Shown piece by piece: positions 1 through 8,673 of a stretch of DNA of 47,762 bases; position 1 is the first letter of the stretch, and each line of letters starts with the position of its first letter. The notes beneath the pieces were generated by a model that was not told the DNA's origin, searched no databases, and saw nothing but the letters and a program-made list of their open reading frames with translations. Both the position numbers and the translations under genes were made by a program. Source of the DNA: Bacteroidota bacterium (GTDB lineage: Bacteria > Bacteroidota > Bacteroidia > Cytophagales > Cyclobacteriaceae); assembly GCA_023393375.1 (NCBI GenBank), contig JAEWLI010000202.1, forward strand, positions 1 through 47,762, given 5' to 3'.

Positions 1-282
1 GGGCATACGTTATTGCAAGGAGGAAGTAAACCCGAAACAGAATTAGAAGCAGATGAATTTGCAGGGTATGTTTTACGCAAAATGGGTGCTACTATAGTTC
101 AAGGCAGAATGGCAGTAGGAATCATCAGCAGAGAAAAAGAAACGGCATCACATCCAAGCAGGGCTCAACGCATTGAGTCCATGGAAACAGGCTGGAATCA
201 TGCAGATTATCAACTTTCCCCGGAAAATAAACCAGTTCCGTTGATGCCTAAAGAAAATAAACAGGATAAACAGGAAGCATGA
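1..282 (+). CDS. Zn-metallopeptidase, C-terminal fragment (5' end outside window)
   Basis: The frame is open from base 1, so the gene starts upstream of the window. The first visible residues (GHT) would fit the tail of an HExxH-x-NGHT zinc motif. They are followed by ELEADEFAGYVLRKMGA, which resembles the segment carrying the third zinc ligand (the Glu of EADEFAG) in M48-like and related gluzincin peptidases. HPSRAQRIE near the end is also typical of the C-terminus of these peptidases. The tail after about residue 70 is polar, Lys/Pro rich and probably disordered. The family assignment is inference from the short visible part. The catalytic HExxH itself is not in the window, so activity cannot be judged. 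Confidence 0.55.
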   Translation, partial: GHTLLQGGSKPETELEADEFAGYVLRKMGATIVQGRMAVGIISREKETASHPSRAQRIESMETGWNHADYQLSPENKPVPLMPKENKQDKQEA

Positions 283-361
283 AATAATTCTGATTATTTA
301 TCATTTTATTGTCCATATTCACCGTTTCATTTATATTCGCAACAATAAAACGATTTTTTAT

Positions 362-880
362 ATGAACCGGTCATCCATTCAGCCCATTCCTCCATTTTTT
401 GATCGTTATATCAACTTAGTGGAAGATATAAACATTTTAGATGCATTAAAACAATACCACGTCAGCTATCTCCAACAGGAATACAAATCCTTGAAAAATT
501 TGGGCGATAAAGTGTATGCTCCGGGGAAATGGACTGTAAAGGATATTCTGCAGCATTTAATTGATAATGAAAGGATCATGGCTTATCGGGCATTGCGAGT
601 AGGCCGTAATGATCCTACCCCACTTCCCGGCTATGATCAGGATGTAATAACAGCTACAGCCAATTCATCTAAAAGAACGGTAGGAGAGTTGCTACGTGAA
701 TTTGAACTTGTTAGGGAAACAACCATCATCCTGTTCGAAACATTTGATGATGAAATGTTGAAGCGTTTGGGAAACTGCAACAATACCCAGATGTCAGCTT
801 TGGCACTTGGATTTGTGATCGTTGGACATGTCATCCATCACATGAATATCATTAAGGATAAATATTATCCACTGATTTAG
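362..880 (+). CDS. DinB family protein
   Basis: A 172-residue protein of the DinB/YfiT-like four-helix bundle superfamily. The sequence shows the hallmarks: a Trp-Thr segment (GKWTVKDILQHLIDNERI, about residues 56-74) with the first metal-ligand His, then YRALRVGRND and LPGYDQD, and a C-terminal HVIHHMNIIKDKYY segment with the paired His ligands. Known relatives bind a divalent metal and act as thiol-dependent transferases or damage-inducible proteins. The substrate cannot be read from sequence. It starts at an ATG 79 bases after the preceding stop. Its 3' end converges with a minus-strand gene; a short imperfect hairpin lies between the two stops at about 879-903. Confidence 0.85.
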   Translation: MNRSSIQPIPPFFDRYINLVEDINILDALKQYHVSYLQQEYKSLKNLGDKVYAPGKWTVKDILQHLIDNERIMAYRALRVGRNDPTPLPGYDQDVITATANSSKRTVGELLREFELVRETTIILFETFDDEMLKRLGNCNNTQMSALALGFVIVGHVIHHMNIIKDKYYPLI

Positions 881-916
881 GATGATTTGCTAGAATATTA
901 TCCTCTTTACAACAGT

Positions 917-1345
917 TTAGTTCTTGGTCTTCAGCAACTTGGCTGTTAATCCAGCTACAAGTCCTGCAAATGTATAATAACCAATGGTCATATATTTCTT
1001 TTTTTGAGTAGACTTGACATACTTCTTCTTCAATCCTAATAATTCTGGAGAAATAACAGCCATATAGCCAGCCAATAAGCCCATTACCAATCCCCTGAAT
1101 ACAGGACTTTTAGCACTGGCTATGGTACCATAATAAATGCTATTTGAAAAAATATCTGCTGCCAGAGAACCGTAATAAGATTGGTTTTTGTTTAATTTTG
1201 AACGGCCTCCCATGAATTTCAGAATTGCCTGTTCACCTAACAAATCAACCCTGGGAGTCCCTTTTTTGTGGCGTAGTGACTGATGTAAACCTGTTAATGC
1301 GGTGGAGCCCGCAAGTCCTGTTGCTACTGCTTTTAATGTTTCCAT
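917..1345 (-). CDS. Small membrane protein, unknown function
   Basis: A 142-residue protein without a family I can name. The N-terminus (METLKAVATGLAGSTALTGLHQSLR) is amphipathic and Gly/Ala rich. Two hydrophobic stretches follow, at about residues 80-100 (FRGLVMGLLAGYMAVISPELLG) and 118-137 (YMTIGYYTFAGLVAGLTAKLL), separated by a Lys-rich segment. This suggests an inner-membrane protein with a basic cytoplasmic loop. The reading frame has coding-like composition and ends just before the convergent DinB stop. It stands alone. The function is unknown and the call rests on ORF length and composition. Confidence 0.65.
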   Translation of the reverse strand: METLKAVATGLAGSTALTGLHQSLRHKKGTPRVDLLGEQAILKFMGGRSKLNKNQSYYGSLAADIFSNSIYYGTIASAKSPVFRGLVMGLLAGYMAVISPELLGLKKKYVKSTQKKKYMTIGYYTFAGLVAGLTAKLLKTKN

Positions 1346-1524
1346 AAATTTTGCGTTTAAAAATAGAACAGGAAGTATGATGAAAAGTTTAGGGGTGAAA
1401 ATTTATATATTGAAATTGTCCGGTGATTACTATTAATCATATAGCTGAAGATGATTGTAGAGCAGGATAACTGATTTCTTTTTTGGAAGATTAAAAATAA
1501 GGCACAAAAAAGTAGTATGTACAT

Positions 1525-1552
1525 AAAAAAACCCCGGCTATATACCGAGGTT
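1525..1552 (-). terminator. Rho-independent terminator of tRNA-Val
   Basis: Read on the minus strand, an 8-bp stem (AACCTCGG / CCGGGGTT, one G-T wobble) closes a 7-nt loop and is followed by a run of T. It starts 4 bases after the tRNA 3' end, so it terminates the tRNA transcript. Confidence 0.75.
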
Positions 1553-1555
1553 TTG

Positions 1556-1630
1556 TGGGACCTACTGGATTCGAACCAGTGACCCCCTGCTTGTAAGGCA
1601 GGTGCTCTGAACCAGCTGAGCTAAGATCCC
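1556..1630 (-). tRNA. tRNA-Val (anticodon UAC)
   Basis: The minus strand folds into a complete cloverleaf of 75 nt. The acceptor stem is GGGATCT/AGGTCCC with one G-T pair. The D arm contains AGCTCAGCTGG, and the anticodon stem CCTGC/GCAGG holds the loop CTTACAA, giving anticodon TAC, which reads Val codons. The T arm contains GGTTCGAATCC. The discriminator base is A and CCA is not encoded. A promoter lies 40 nt upstream and an intrinsic terminator immediately downstream, so it is a monocistronic tRNA gene. Confidence 0.96.
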
Positions 1631-1669
1631 AATTATTTTCCATTTCAACCGTCTGTCTCAATGGGTGTG

Positions 1670-1700
1670 CAAATGTAATGCGCTTTTAATAATTGACAAA
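1670..1700 (-). promoter_or_regulatory. Promoter of tRNA-Val
   Basis: On the minus strand a TTTG box (1697-1700) is followed after exactly 19 nt by TACATTTG (1670-1677). This matches the Bacteroidota housekeeping promoter TTTG-N19-TAnnTTTG. Transcription would start near 1664, about 34 nt before the mature tRNA. Confidence 0.75.
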
Positions 1701-1978
1701 TATCTTCATGAAATATTTGAAAAAAAATTCAGGAGATAGCAAACTGGTCAGAATCGAGTAAAGACGGAAGCTTTCACATTTCAGACATTCGTGACCACTT
1801 CGATTTTTTTTAATAATTTATATATCCAAAAATTTACATGTAAAGTCTAATTAACCTCAAAATGCCGTCTGAAAAGGGATTGGCGATCTTCCTAATTTAT
1901 TCTTGTTGAATAAAGACTATAGTTTACACTAATCAACAATTATTCTACACCACCATTTTTCACCACCATATTTTCCCG
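1701..1978. other. Intergenic stretch without a gene
   Basis: Between the tRNA promoter and the uvrA promoter the sequence is AT-rich, with no ORF of coding character on either strand and no clear hairpin. I see nothing further in it. Confidence 0.6.
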
Positions 1979-1986
1979 TAAATTTG
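1979..1986 (+). promoter_or_regulatory. Promoter -7 box of uvrA
   Basis: TAAATTTG is a full match to the Bacteroidota -7 consensus. The upstream region is T-rich (TTTTTC about 20 nt before) but has no exact TTTG. A start near 1993 would leave the GTG at 2001 almost without a leader, which supports the ATG at 2022. Confidence 0.5.
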
Positions 1987-2021
1987 CAGATTCAAAAATT
2001 GTGGGTAGAGGAGCAAAAAAT

Positions 2022-4898
2022 ATGGATGGAAATAATACAAACGGTTTACCCTCTCCGGTGGACTTGGTTGGGTTTGATCATATCGAAATTTTCGGTGCCA
2101 GGGAGCATAACCTCAAGAATATAGATCTGACCATTCCCCGCAATAAAATGGTGGTCATCACGGGCATCAGCGGTTCCGGCAAATCGTCACTTGCTTTCGA
2201 CACCATCTATGCTGAAGGTCAAAGGCGTTACATGGAAAGTTTCTCCGCCTACGCCCGGGCATTTATCGGAGAAATGGAACGGCCTGATGTGGACAAGATC
2301 AATGGCCTGAGCCCCGTGATTTCTATCGAACAAAAAACGACATCCCGGAATCCCCGCTCTACCGTAGGGACGGTTACTGAAATTTATGATTTTCTGAGGT
2401 TGCTGTATGCCAGAGCTGGCGATGCATATTCCTATCTTACCGGCAATAAAATGTCCAGGCAGTCGGAAGATCAGATCATAGACCATATTTTGTCAACCTT
2501 CAATGGGGCTAGGATAATGATTTTAGGTCCTGTGGTGAAAGGAAGAAAAGGGCATTATCGTGAGCTTTTTCAACAGATCCGAAAGATGGGTTTTTCTAAG
2601 GTCAGGCTAAATGGTGAAATTACTGAGCTTACACCTAAAATGCAGGTGGATAGGTACAAAACTCATGATATTGAAATTGTGATCGACCGCCTGGCTGTAA
2701 ACGAAAAAGACCGTTACCGGCTAACCCAGTCCATAAAGACCGCAATGCAACATGGCAAAGGTGTGGTATATATATTAAATGCTGATTCGGATGAAATTCA
2801 TTATTTTTCCAAATACCTGATGGATCCGGAGTCAGGATTGTCATATGACGAACCGGCACCGAATACTTTCTCATTTAATTCCCCCTATGGAGCCTGCCCG
2901 GTTTGTAACGGACTCGGGCAAATTGAAGAGATTACCAAAGAATCGGTGATGCCTGATACCGAACTGAGCATTAGTCGTGGAGGGATAGCCCCGTTGGGAG
3001 AATATCGGGATATCTGGATTTTTAAGAAAATCAATTCCATATTAAAACAATATCAAGTCAGCATAGCCACACCAATAAAGGATCTGCCCGATGAGGCGAT
3101 CGAAATGCTGCTTTACGGTGATGTACCTGTAAAAGTGAATTCAGTAAAATACCCGGGTACGCAGTGGAACACTAAATTTGAGGGGATCATCAAGTTCCTT
3201 GAAAAGCAAAAAGATACCGCATCTGATAAAATTCAACAATGGCTGACAGATTATACCGTCATTTCAAAATGTCCTGAATGTCAGGGTGCCCGTTTGAAAA
3301 AAGAAGCCCTGCACTTTAAAATAGCAGGTAAAAATATAGCTGAGCTTGCTGAAATGGATATAAAGCAGCTCCATGAATGGTTCCTGAACGTGGAGGAAAG
3401 ATTATCTGACAAACAAAAAAGGATAGCTTCAGAAGTTTTAAAAGAGATCCGGAAAAGAATAGGTTTCCTGGTTGGGGTAGGTCTGGAATATCTGCATTTG
3501 AACAGACCATTGCGCACCTTATCCGGTGGAGAAGCCCAAAGAATCAGGTTGGCTACACAGATCGGGACACAACTGGTGGGGGTGTTGTACATTCTTGATG
3601 AACCCAGCATTGGTCTGCACCAGCGCGATAACCTGAAGTTGATCCATTCTTTGAAAGAACTCAGAGATATTGGCAATTCCGTATTGGTGGTAGAACATGA
3701 TAAGGAAATGATGCTGAATTCCGACTACCTCATCGATATTGGTCCGGGAGCCGGAAGACACGGCGGCGAGATAATAGCTGCAGGTACCCCCTCGGAAGTC
3801 CTAAGCCAGGCCAGTCCCACTGCGGATTTTTTGAGTGGCAAAAGGAGCATTACTGTGCCTGAAAAAAGAAGACTGGGGAATGGCAAGTTGATTTCCATAA
3901 AGGGAGCAAAAGGAAATAATCTGAAAAATATTCAGGTTGATTTTCCTCTCGGCAAAATGATTTGTGTTACTGGAGTATCAGGAAGCGGTAAATCCACCCT
4001 CATCCATGAAACATTATTTCCGGCATTAAATCAATATTTTTACCGGTCACGCAAAGAACCTATGGCCCATGAGTCGATCGATGGGTTGAAAAATGTTGAT
4101 AAAGTCATTGAAGTAGACCAATCTCCCATTGGAAGAACCCCCCGCTCTAACCCGGCTACCTACACAGGTGTTTTTACAGATATTCGGTCCCTTTTCAGTG
4201 AATTGCCGGAAGCAAAGATAAGAGGGTATAAACCAGGCAGGTTTTCGTTCAATGTGAAAGGTGGAAGATGTGAAAATTGTGAAGGAGGAGGAATGAAATT
4301 GATAGAAATGGACTTTCTTCCTGATGTGCACATTCCCTGTGAATCATGCAAAGGCAAAAGGTACAATCGGGAAACACTTGAAGTCCGCTTCAAAGGCAAA
4401 TCCATTGCCGATGTGTTGGATATGACGGTAGAACAGGCACTGGAGTATTTTGAACATCAGCCCAGAATCTTAAGGAAAATACAAACTTTGAATGATGTAG
4501 GTTTGGGTTACATTACCCTTGGACAACATGCCACTACACTTTCCGGAGGTGAAGCCCAACGGGTAAAACTGGCGACTGAACTTTCGAAAAAAGATACCGG
4601 AAAGACATTTTATATCCTCGATGAACCCACTACCGGGCTGCATTTTCAGGATATTGAACACCTTCTGAATGTATTGAACAAGCTGGTAGACAAAGGAAAT
4701 ACGGTATTGATCATCGAACATAATATGGATGTGATCAAGACTGCCGATTATATCATTGATCTGGGACCGGAAGGGGGAATAGGAGGAGGTAGAATCCTGG
4801 GTATCGGAACACCAGAAGAAATTGCATCCATTTCTGATAGCTATACCGGTTATTATTTAAAAGAGGAATTACAGGTGGCTCAGGAAAAAGTAAAGTAG
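2022..4898 (+). CDS. uvrA: Excinuclease ABC subunit A
   Basis: UvrA, the damage-recognition ATPase of nucleotide excision repair. The protein is 958 residues from the ATG at 2022. A purine-rich AGAGGAG lies 8 nt upstream of that ATG, so I prefer it to the in-frame GTG at 2001. Two ABC modules are complete: Walker A GISGSGKSS near residue 48 and GVSGSGKST near 650, signatures LSGGEAQRI near 500 and LSGGEAQRV near 840, and Walker B ILDEPSIGLH and ILDEPTTGLH. The C-terminal zinc finger CENC...CESC (about 750-776) is intact. In the N-terminal module one CxxC pair (CPVC, about 293) remains, but the partner pair expected near residue 265 is replaced by YLMDPESG. It stands alone; no uvrB or uvrC is in the window. 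Confidence 0.96.
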   Translation: MDGNNTNGLPSPVDLVGFDHIEIFGAREHNLKNIDLTIPRNKMVVITGISGSGKSSLAFDTIYAEGQRRYMESFSAYARAFIGEMERPDVDKINGLSPVISIEQKTTSRNPRSTVGTVTEIYDFLRLLYARAGDAYSYLTGNKMSRQSEDQIIDHILSTFNGARIMILGPVVKGRKGHYRELFQQIRKMGFSKVRLNGEITELTPKMQVDRYKTHDIEIVIDRLAVNEKDRYRLTQSIKTAMQHGKGVVYILNADSDEIHYFSKYLMDPESGLSYDEPAPNTFSFNSPYGACPVCNGLGQIEEITKESVMPDTELSISRGGIAPLGEYRDIWIFKKINSILKQYQVSIATPIKDLPDEAIEMLLYGDVPVKVNSVKYPGTQWNTKFEGIIKFLEKQKDTASDKIQQWLTDYTVISKCPECQGARLKKEALHFKIAGKNIAELAEMDIKQLHEWFLNVEERLSDKQKRIASEVLKEIRKRIGFLVGVGLEYLHLNRPLRTLSGGEAQRIRLATQIGTQLVGVLYILDEPSIGLHQRDNLKLIHSLKELRDIGNSVLVVEHDKEMMLNSDYLIDIGPGAGRHGGEIIAAGTPSEVLSQASPTADFLSGKRSITVPEKRRLGNGKLISIKGAKGNNLKNIQVDFPLGKMICVTGVSGSGKSTLIHETLFPALNQYFYRSRKEPMAHESIDGLKNVDKVIEVDQSPIGRTPRSNPATYTGVFTDIRSLFSELPEAKIRGYKPGRFSFNVKGGRCENCEGGGMKLIEMDFLPDVHIPCESCKGKRYNRETLEVRFKGKSIADVLDMTVEQALEYFEHQPRILRKIQTLNDVGLGYITLGQHATTLSGGEAQRVKLATELSKKDTGKTFYILDEPTTGLHFQDIEHLLNVLNKLVDKGNTVLIIEHNMDVIKTADYIIDLGPEGGIGGGRILGIGTPEEIASISDSYTGYYLKEELQVAQEKVK

Positions 4899-5162
4899 AT
4901 TGTCTTTTCTTTTCCATAGATCAATTTAATTATAAATTTAAGGTCATTTCCCACCAATCCGGGAACGTTCTGGCGCATTCAGCATTTTCAAAATAAGAAA
5001 TAATTTCCCTGCTAACGTAAGTGAAAATGGATTTTGAAATTCTTAATCTAAGCAAATTGTAACCTGTTGATAATCAGCCCTATAAAAAAGCGTTTAGTCG
5101 GGATTTCCCCATGCCTTATCATCTTTTTTAAATTGATAAAAAAAATATTTTTCCAGATTGTG

Positions 5163-5193
5163 TTTGCTTCTAAAAATTCAGTCTCTACTTTTG
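5163..5193 (+). promoter_or_regulatory. Promoter of the cobalamin-uptake operon
   Basis: TTTG (5163-5166), 19 nt, then TACTTTTG (5186-5193) is an exact Bacteroidota promoter. The predicted start, about 5200, coincides with the 5' edge of the cobalamin riboswitch. Confidence 0.75.
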
Positions 5194-5200
5194 CAATGCT

Positions 5201-5410
5201 TAACGGTTTCAATTTGCCCACAGGCAAAAGAATGAAAAGGGAATTCCGTGAAAATCGGAGGCTGTCCCCGCAACTGTAAGCTGAATTAAAGGTTGATGTC
5301 TCTCTTCGCCACTGTTCCGAAAGGGATGGGAAGGCTACTTCAACTTCAGCAAGCCAGGAGACCTGCCGGTCTAAGCGACTAATATTTCAAAGCTTTCGGG
5401 TTGAAAAGCT
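5201..5410 (+). ncRNA. Cobalamin (B12) riboswitch
   Basis: The conserved elements occur in order: AAGGGAATTCCGTGAAAATC and CGGAGGCTGTCCCCGCAACT at about 5237-5276, then GCCACTG and GGGAAGGC, and the B12 box AAGCCAGGAGACCTGCC at 5351-5367. A downstream hairpin with arms AGCTTT/AAAGCT (about 5391-5410) is a candidate expression platform. It lies just after a consensus promoter and about 100 nt before a BtuB-type receptor. Adenosylcobalamin binding is expected to repress the downstream genes, as in the family generally. Confidence 0.95.
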
Positions 5411-5510
5411 GAGGGGATTTAGCGCAAACCAATTGTTCACACTAAATCATTTCTCTATTTCCCAGATGCTTTGGATTAGATTAATTGTTTTTAATTTAAT
5501 TCAAGTAGTA

Positions 5511-7403
5511 ATGGACAAAAGATTATTTCTAACGATTGTTGTTTTTTTTGCATTTACAGCAATTTATGCACAGGATGAATTCGTAATGAACGATACCCTG
5601 AAACTACAATCTATTACAATCACGGGTACCAGGCTCAACGATTTTACTTCCGGGCATAGGTTGGAGGTAGTTGATTCAATGATTTTGCAGAACTATCAAT
5701 CAGCCAACCTTGCTGAACTGCTAAGAAACAATGGTTCATCGTATATTCACTCCTATGGCCCTGCAGGATTGGCCACTGTGTCTTTTCGAGGATTAAATGC
5801 TCATCATACTGCAATAATCTGGAATGGGTTTAATCTTCAAAGCATTATGAATGGGCAGTTAGATATGAATCTCATCCCTGTTTTTTTATTAGAGAATGTA
5901 ACCCTACAACATGGTGGCGCAGGAGCACTTTATGGAAGTGGTGCGGTAGGAGGGGCCATCCACCTAAATAAAAAACCCAATGCAATTAATGGTATTCATT
6001 CCTCATTATTTACTGGATTGGGAAGTTATGGACAATTTCAGTTAGGACAAAGTATTACTTTCCGTAAAAGTAATTTTGTATCGACCAGCAAATACTTTTA
6101 TCATTCAGCCGACAATGATTATGCATTTCAAAATTATATGAAAGCAAAAAAGCCTCGTGAGACAATGGTTAATGCAAAACTGGAGCAAATCAACTTTATG
6201 CAACAAAACCAATGGAATTTTTCAAGATCCGGTTCAATCAGCCTGGACATTTGGTTGCAGGAATCTAAAAGACAGATCCCCACCGCGATTACTGCCAGAC
6301 CAAGCAAGGCCACTCAAAATGATAATGCCATCAGAACATCATTGGAATATCAGGGAGATTTTGGCAGAACATTGTTGTGGTTACGGACCGGTTATTTCTG
6401 GGACCAGAATATCTATAAAGATCCAGATATTGAGCTTGTGTCAAATAATCCTACACAAACGTCAATTTCAGAAGCTGAAATTCGTCACAGTCTTTCGGAC
6501 GCCTTTGCGATAAATGGAGGGATGCATTTGGAGTATTATGCTGCTACAACGGATAATTATCCAGAAAACCTTAATCAAATGCGTTATTCATTTTTTGGAT
6601 CTATTCGCTACAGTGCCCCGATAGCTCACCTGAATGCCATCGGGAATATCAGGTACTCATTGATTGAAGGGGAAAAAATACCTGTCATCCCTTCACTGGC
6701 AATCGAATATGGATTATCACCAGCTACTATTATAAAAGCCAATTTTGGAAAAAATTACAGGCTGCCTACATTTAATGATTTGTACTGGATCCCGTATGGA
6801 AATCCAGATTTGAAACCTGAATCGGGATGGAGCCAGGAACTCGGAATTGAAACATCATTGAGTGGGATAGGCACTACAATTTCTACCACTATTTATAATA
6901 GTAACCTAACCGATTTCATTAAATGGCAACCTGATCATATAGGGATCTTTCATCCGGTAAACTTAAATAAAGTGTGGTCTAGGGGAGCGGAAACCCAAAT
7001 AAAAAGTACTGTAAAAGTGGCTGATCTAAATCTTAATGTAACAGGAAAATACATGTGGACGCTGTCTACTCAAGAAGGAACTGAAGGAAAGCATTTGCAA
7101 CTGATGTATATACCTAAACACCAAGCCCATATATCGTTCAGTATTGTCCGACAAGCAGATTTTATCAAATATCATCATAACCTGGTGGGTAAAAGATTTA
7201 AAACTACCGATAACAATCCTGATGAAACATTGCCGGTTCATCATACTGGTGATGTGGTAGTAAGCAAACAATTATCCATTCAGAATTTCAAATTCTTCCT
7301 GCAAGGAAAAATTAACAATGTATGGAACGCATATTATGAATCATACGCATATTATCCTATGCCAGGGAGAAATTTCCACCTTTCTGTTTCTTTAGAGTAT
7401 TAA
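5511..7403 (+). CDS. btuB: BtuB-like TonB-dependent cobalamin receptor
   Basis: A 630-residue outer-membrane TonB-dependent receptor. The ATG at 5511 gives a clear signal peptide (MDKRLFLTIVVFFAFTAIYAQ); in-frame codons further upstream overlap the riboswitch leader and are not used. The plug domain spans about residues 35-155 and includes SYGPAGLATVSFRG and the Gly-rich GGAGALYGSGAVGGAIHL. The remainder is alternating beta-strand sequence ending in HLSVSLEY, with a terminal aromatic typical of barrels. The cobalamin substrate is inferred from the riboswitch immediately upstream and from the BtuG-like lipoprotein 30 nt downstream. No btuCDF ABC transporter genes are in the window. Confidence 0.88.
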   Translation: MDKRLFLTIVVFFAFTAIYAQDEFVMNDTLKLQSITITGTRLNDFTSGHRLEVVDSMILQNYQSANLAELLRNNGSSYIHSYGPAGLATVSFRGLNAHHTAIIWNGFNLQSIMNGQLDMNLIPVFLLENVTLQHGGAGALYGSGAVGGAIHLNKKPNAINGIHSSLFTGLGSYGQFQLGQSITFRKSNFVSTSKYFYHSADNDYAFQNYMKAKKPRETMVNAKLEQINFMQQNQWNFSRSGSISLDIWLQESKRQIPTAITARPSKATQNDNAIRTSLEYQGDFGRTLLWLRTGYFWDQNIYKDPDIELVSNNPTQTSISEAEIRHSLSDAFAINGGMHLEYYAATTDNYPENLNQMRYSFFGSIRYSAPIAHLNAIGNIRYSLIEGEKIPVIPSLAIEYGLSPATIIKANFGKNYRLPTFNDLYWIPYGNPDLKPESGWSQELGIETSLSGIGTTISTTIYNSNLTDFIKWQPDHIGIFHPVNLNKVWSRGAETQIKSTVKVADLNLNVTGKYMWTLSTQEGTEGKHLQLMYIPKHQAHISFSIVRQADFIKYHHNLVGKRFKTTDNNPDETLPVHHTGDVVVSKQLSIQNFKFFLQGKINNVWNAYYESYAYYPMPGRNFHLSVSLEY

Positions 7404-7433
7404 TCACCTATTAAATAACTTAAATTATTAAAA

Positions 7434-8513
7434 ATGAAAATTAGTTTACTTGGAAAAATAAGCACATTTCTTTTGTTGCTATTGTTTAGTTGCGATAATA
7501 GTAGTGAAGACACCTCCCAAATTTATAGAGGTGGAATTTTTGTAGTAAATGAAGGCCCGTTTACAGGAGGAACCGGATCCATTAGTTTTATTGACCCTCA
7601 GTCAAAGAATGTGGTTAATTCCATATTTTCAAAAACGAATGACAGACCTTTGGGTAATATTGCTCAATCAATTAATTTTTTCCATGGGTATGGGTATATA
7701 GTTGTCAATAATGCCAATAAGGTAGAAGTCGTTGAAGAAGGCACTTTCCGTTCTGTCACCACTATAGAAGAGCTTATGTTGCCTCGGAATATTCTAGGAA
7801 TTACTCAAAAAAAAGCTTATGTGTCCTGTTGGGGAGAACAATCGCAGGGAGAAATTAAGGTAATAAACTTAGAAAACCACACAATAATTAAAACGATTTC
7901 AGTCGCTACAGGACCCGGAGCTATGGTAAAGGTTGGAAATCGGGTTTATGTAGTTAATGGGGGAGGATTTGGATCTGACAACAAAATATCAGTGATTGAT
8001 ATAACCATTGATGAAGTGATAGACACAATTGAGGTAGATGATAATCCTAATTCTATAGTGGTGGATGATTCAGGTAGGCTTTGGATTACCTGTGGGGGAA
8101 GGAAAAAATATGACCAGAATACTTACGAAATTATTCCTGAGGAAAGTACGTATGGTTCACTGCTTCAGATGGATGCAGATACTTATGAGATAATAAAGAG
8201 ACTTAATTTTAACAGTATCTACGATTCACCAGGCAATCTTATCACCAATGAACCAGGTAATACCTTATTTTATTTATTGGGAAATGGAGTTTACAGGTTT
8301 TCTGTAAATGATTCAAACTTGCCCTCTTCTCCTCTTATTGGTGCGACTTTTTATGGGCTTGGGTTTGATGAATATTCGGGATATTTATATGGTGCTGATG
8401 CAGGTGATTATACAAGTGCCGGTACAGTGCTCAGCTATCGCTCTACTGATGGTGTTGCTGTTGATACCTTCCGTGTTGGCATTATTCCTAATAGTTTTTA
8501 TTTTGATAATTGA
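7434..8513 (+). CDS. BtuG-like surface lipoprotein, beta-propeller
   Basis: A 359-residue lipoprotein: MKISLLGKISTFLLLLLFSC has a type II signal with Cys20 followed by acidic and polar residues (DNSSEDTS), typical of Bacteroidota surface lipoproteins. The mature part consists of repeated blades (GGIFVVNEGP, GSISFIDPQ, GEIKVINLENHTIIKTI, NKISVIDITIDEVIDTIEV, GSLLQMDADTYEIIKRL), a YncE/DUF5074-like seven-bladed propeller. It lies 30 nt after the BtuB-like gene under the same cobalamin riboswitch. In gut Bacteroides the propeller lipoprotein BtuG captures B12 and caps BtuB; this gene has the same architecture and position. Function is inferred by that analogy. Confidence 0.82.
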   Translation: MKISLLGKISTFLLLLLFSCDNSSEDTSQIYRGGIFVVNEGPFTGGTGSISFIDPQSKNVVNSIFSKTNDRPLGNIAQSINFFHGYGYIVVNNANKVEVVEEGTFRSVTTIEELMLPRNILGITQKKAYVSCWGEQSQGEIKVINLENHTIIKTISVATGPGAMVKVGNRVYVVNGGGFGSDNKISVIDITIDEVIDTIEVDDNPNSIVVDDSGRLWITCGGRKKYDQNTYEIIPEESTYGSLLQMDADTYEIIKRLNFNSIYDSPGNLITNEPGNTLFYLLGNGVYRFSVNDSNLPSSPLIGATFYGLGFDEYSGYLYGADAGDYTSAGTVLSYRSTDGVAVDTFRVGIIPNSFYFDN

Positions 8514-8615
8514 TCCAAAGTTGTACAAGTAAATAGACTGTTAAAAATTTTAAATCAGGTTTCATGAAGAATGCAGAAAGCGTGATCTTTCTGTTTTCTT
8601 TTTATTATAAGAATC

Positions 8616-8650
8616 AAAAAAAGGCCTTTACACGTTTCCATGCAAAGGCC
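8616..8650 (-). terminator. Rho-independent terminator of the sigma factor gene
   Basis: Minus strand: a 12-bp stem starting GGCCTTTGCATG, with two wobble pairs, closes a GAAA tetraloop and is followed by seven T. It lies 24 nt after the stop of the sigma gene. In the plus direction it could also stop btuG read-through, but the T-tract there is poor. Confidence 0.85.
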
Positions 8651-8673
8651 GATTCAATTAACCCCATGATTTA

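Noticed and set aside
2001..2021. GTG start for uvrA
   Set aside because: The -7 box ends at 1986, so the transcript would begin almost at this codon, while AGAGGAG is correctly placed for the ATG at 2022.
5067..5279. Plus-strand ORF of 70 codons
   Set aside because: It runs through the promoter and the conserved core of the cobalamin riboswitch, so the open frame is accidental.
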